From positions 1-13,207 of the forward strand of contig JBDUBI010000032.1 of NCBI GenBank assembly GCA_040004225.1: 13,207 nt of DNA. The letters are read 5' to 3'. Numbering within the stretch: position 1 is the first letter of the stretch; the number at the start of each line of letters is the position of its first letter. Source of the stretch: JALYUA01 sp040004225 (lineage in GTDB: Bacteria; Acidobacteriota; Thermoanaerobaculia; UBA5066; Gp7-AA6). The notes beneath the pieces were generated by a model that made no database searches, was not told the origin of the DNA, and saw nothing but the letters and a program-made list of their open reading frames with translations. Position numbers and translations under genes: made by a program. Shown piece after piece: positions 13,094 through 13,207 of the stretch.

Positions 13094-13207
13094 CGTCGCC
13101 TTCGCTCACTGCGGGACGTGCCTTCGCCGTGCGCGGCGAAGGCACCGGCGAGCGGCTCGGCCGGATGCGGCCTCCACGTCGCTTCCGCTCACTGCGTTCG
13201 CTCACGC
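13094..13207. repeat. Intergenic REP-like repeat element with hairpins and direct repeats
   Basis: Two near-identical 20-base copies (13094-13113 and 13177-13196, two mismatches; core CGCTCACTGCG) flank two hairpins. The first is a perfect 11-bp stem GTGCCTTCGCC/GGCGAAGGCAC (13118-13128 with 13135-13145, six-base loop). The second is GGCCG/CGGCC (13159-13163 with 13168-13172). A further CGTTCGCTCACGC follows at the right edge, so the element may continue beyond the window. There is no T-tract, so neither hairpin is a classical terminator. The GTGAGCGAACGCAGTGAGCG-type sequence on the minus strand resembles dispersed extragenic repeats of GC-rich genomes. An open frame across it (MSERSERKRR) is an artefact of the repeat. 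Confidence 0.6.
13118..13145. repeat. Perfect 11-bp inverted repeat
   Basis: This is the strongest hairpin in the window: 11 perfect pairs and a six-base loop GTGCGC, part of the repeat element described above. It lies 38-65 bases upstream of the dnaC-like start codon. It could block read-through from a gene beyond the right edge or be the core of a mobile REP-type unit. Confidence 0.6.

Noticed and set aside
12882..13205. Minus-strand frame beginning MSERSERKRR
   Set aside because: It is a translation of the intergenic repeat running out of frame into the dnaC-like gene, a well-known type of spurious gene call.
13094..13207. CRISPR array
   Set aside because: Only two imperfect 20-base copies with hairpins between them are present, with no regular repeat-spacer pattern and no cas genes.

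Overview
The window is a piece of a high-GC bacterial chromosome from a Gram-negative (diderm) organism, most likely Acidobacteriota or a similar metagenome-derived lineage. This placement is inferred from the gene mix: a LolC/E-type permease, a type Ibeta (Thermotoga/Bacillus-like) DAHP synthase, the methylmalonyl-CoA genes meaB and mce, a SpoIID-like protein in what is probably a non-sporulator, and a DUF6526-like protein. Genes are tightly packed. I see no tRNA, rRNA, CRISPR array, transposase or phage gene, and every gap between genes is shorter than 200 bases. Most long reading frames opposite the real genes are GC-driven shadows.

Layout. (1) 1-985, minus: the N-terminal part of an exported protein made of about 39-residue beta-propeller-like repeats, running off the left edge. 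(2) 1111-1566, minus: an unrecognised 151-residue protein. (3) 1704-5082, minus: a tightly coupled operon read aroF-type DAHP synthase, carA, lolC/E. It starts at a promoter with a perfect TTGACA box and ends in a hairpin plus T-tract. (4) 5143-6421, plus: two divergent genes, an exported protein of unknown function and a small DUF6526-like membrane protein. (5) 6387-13080, minus: a run of seven genes read dnaC/istB-like ATPase, SPOR-SpoIID lipoprotein, acyl-CoA dehydrogenase, meaB, mce, a 108-residue barrel-like protein, and an HELGH-motif membrane protein. (6) 13081-13207: a non-coding repeat with an 11-bp hairpin and direct repeats just upstream of the dnaC-like gene.

How the genes fit together. 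The acyl-CoA dehydrogenase, MeaB and methylmalonyl-CoA epimerase make a propionyl-CoA / branched-chain acyl-CoA to methylmalonyl-CoA module, although the B12 mutase itself is not here. aroF and carA link shikimate-pathway entry to glutamine-dependent carbamoyl phosphate synthesis by overlapping codons, although carB is not here. The SpoIID protein combines two modules that both act on peptide-free peptidoglycan glycan strands.

I found no clear new defence or mobile system. The points most worth a second look are the SPOR-SpoIID architecture with its roughly 255-residue insertion, the interlocked divergent promoters at 5069-5120, -10-like boxes lying so close to three start codons that leaderless mRNAs are suggested, the two unexplained genes riding with mce/meaB, and the repeat element beside dnaC.
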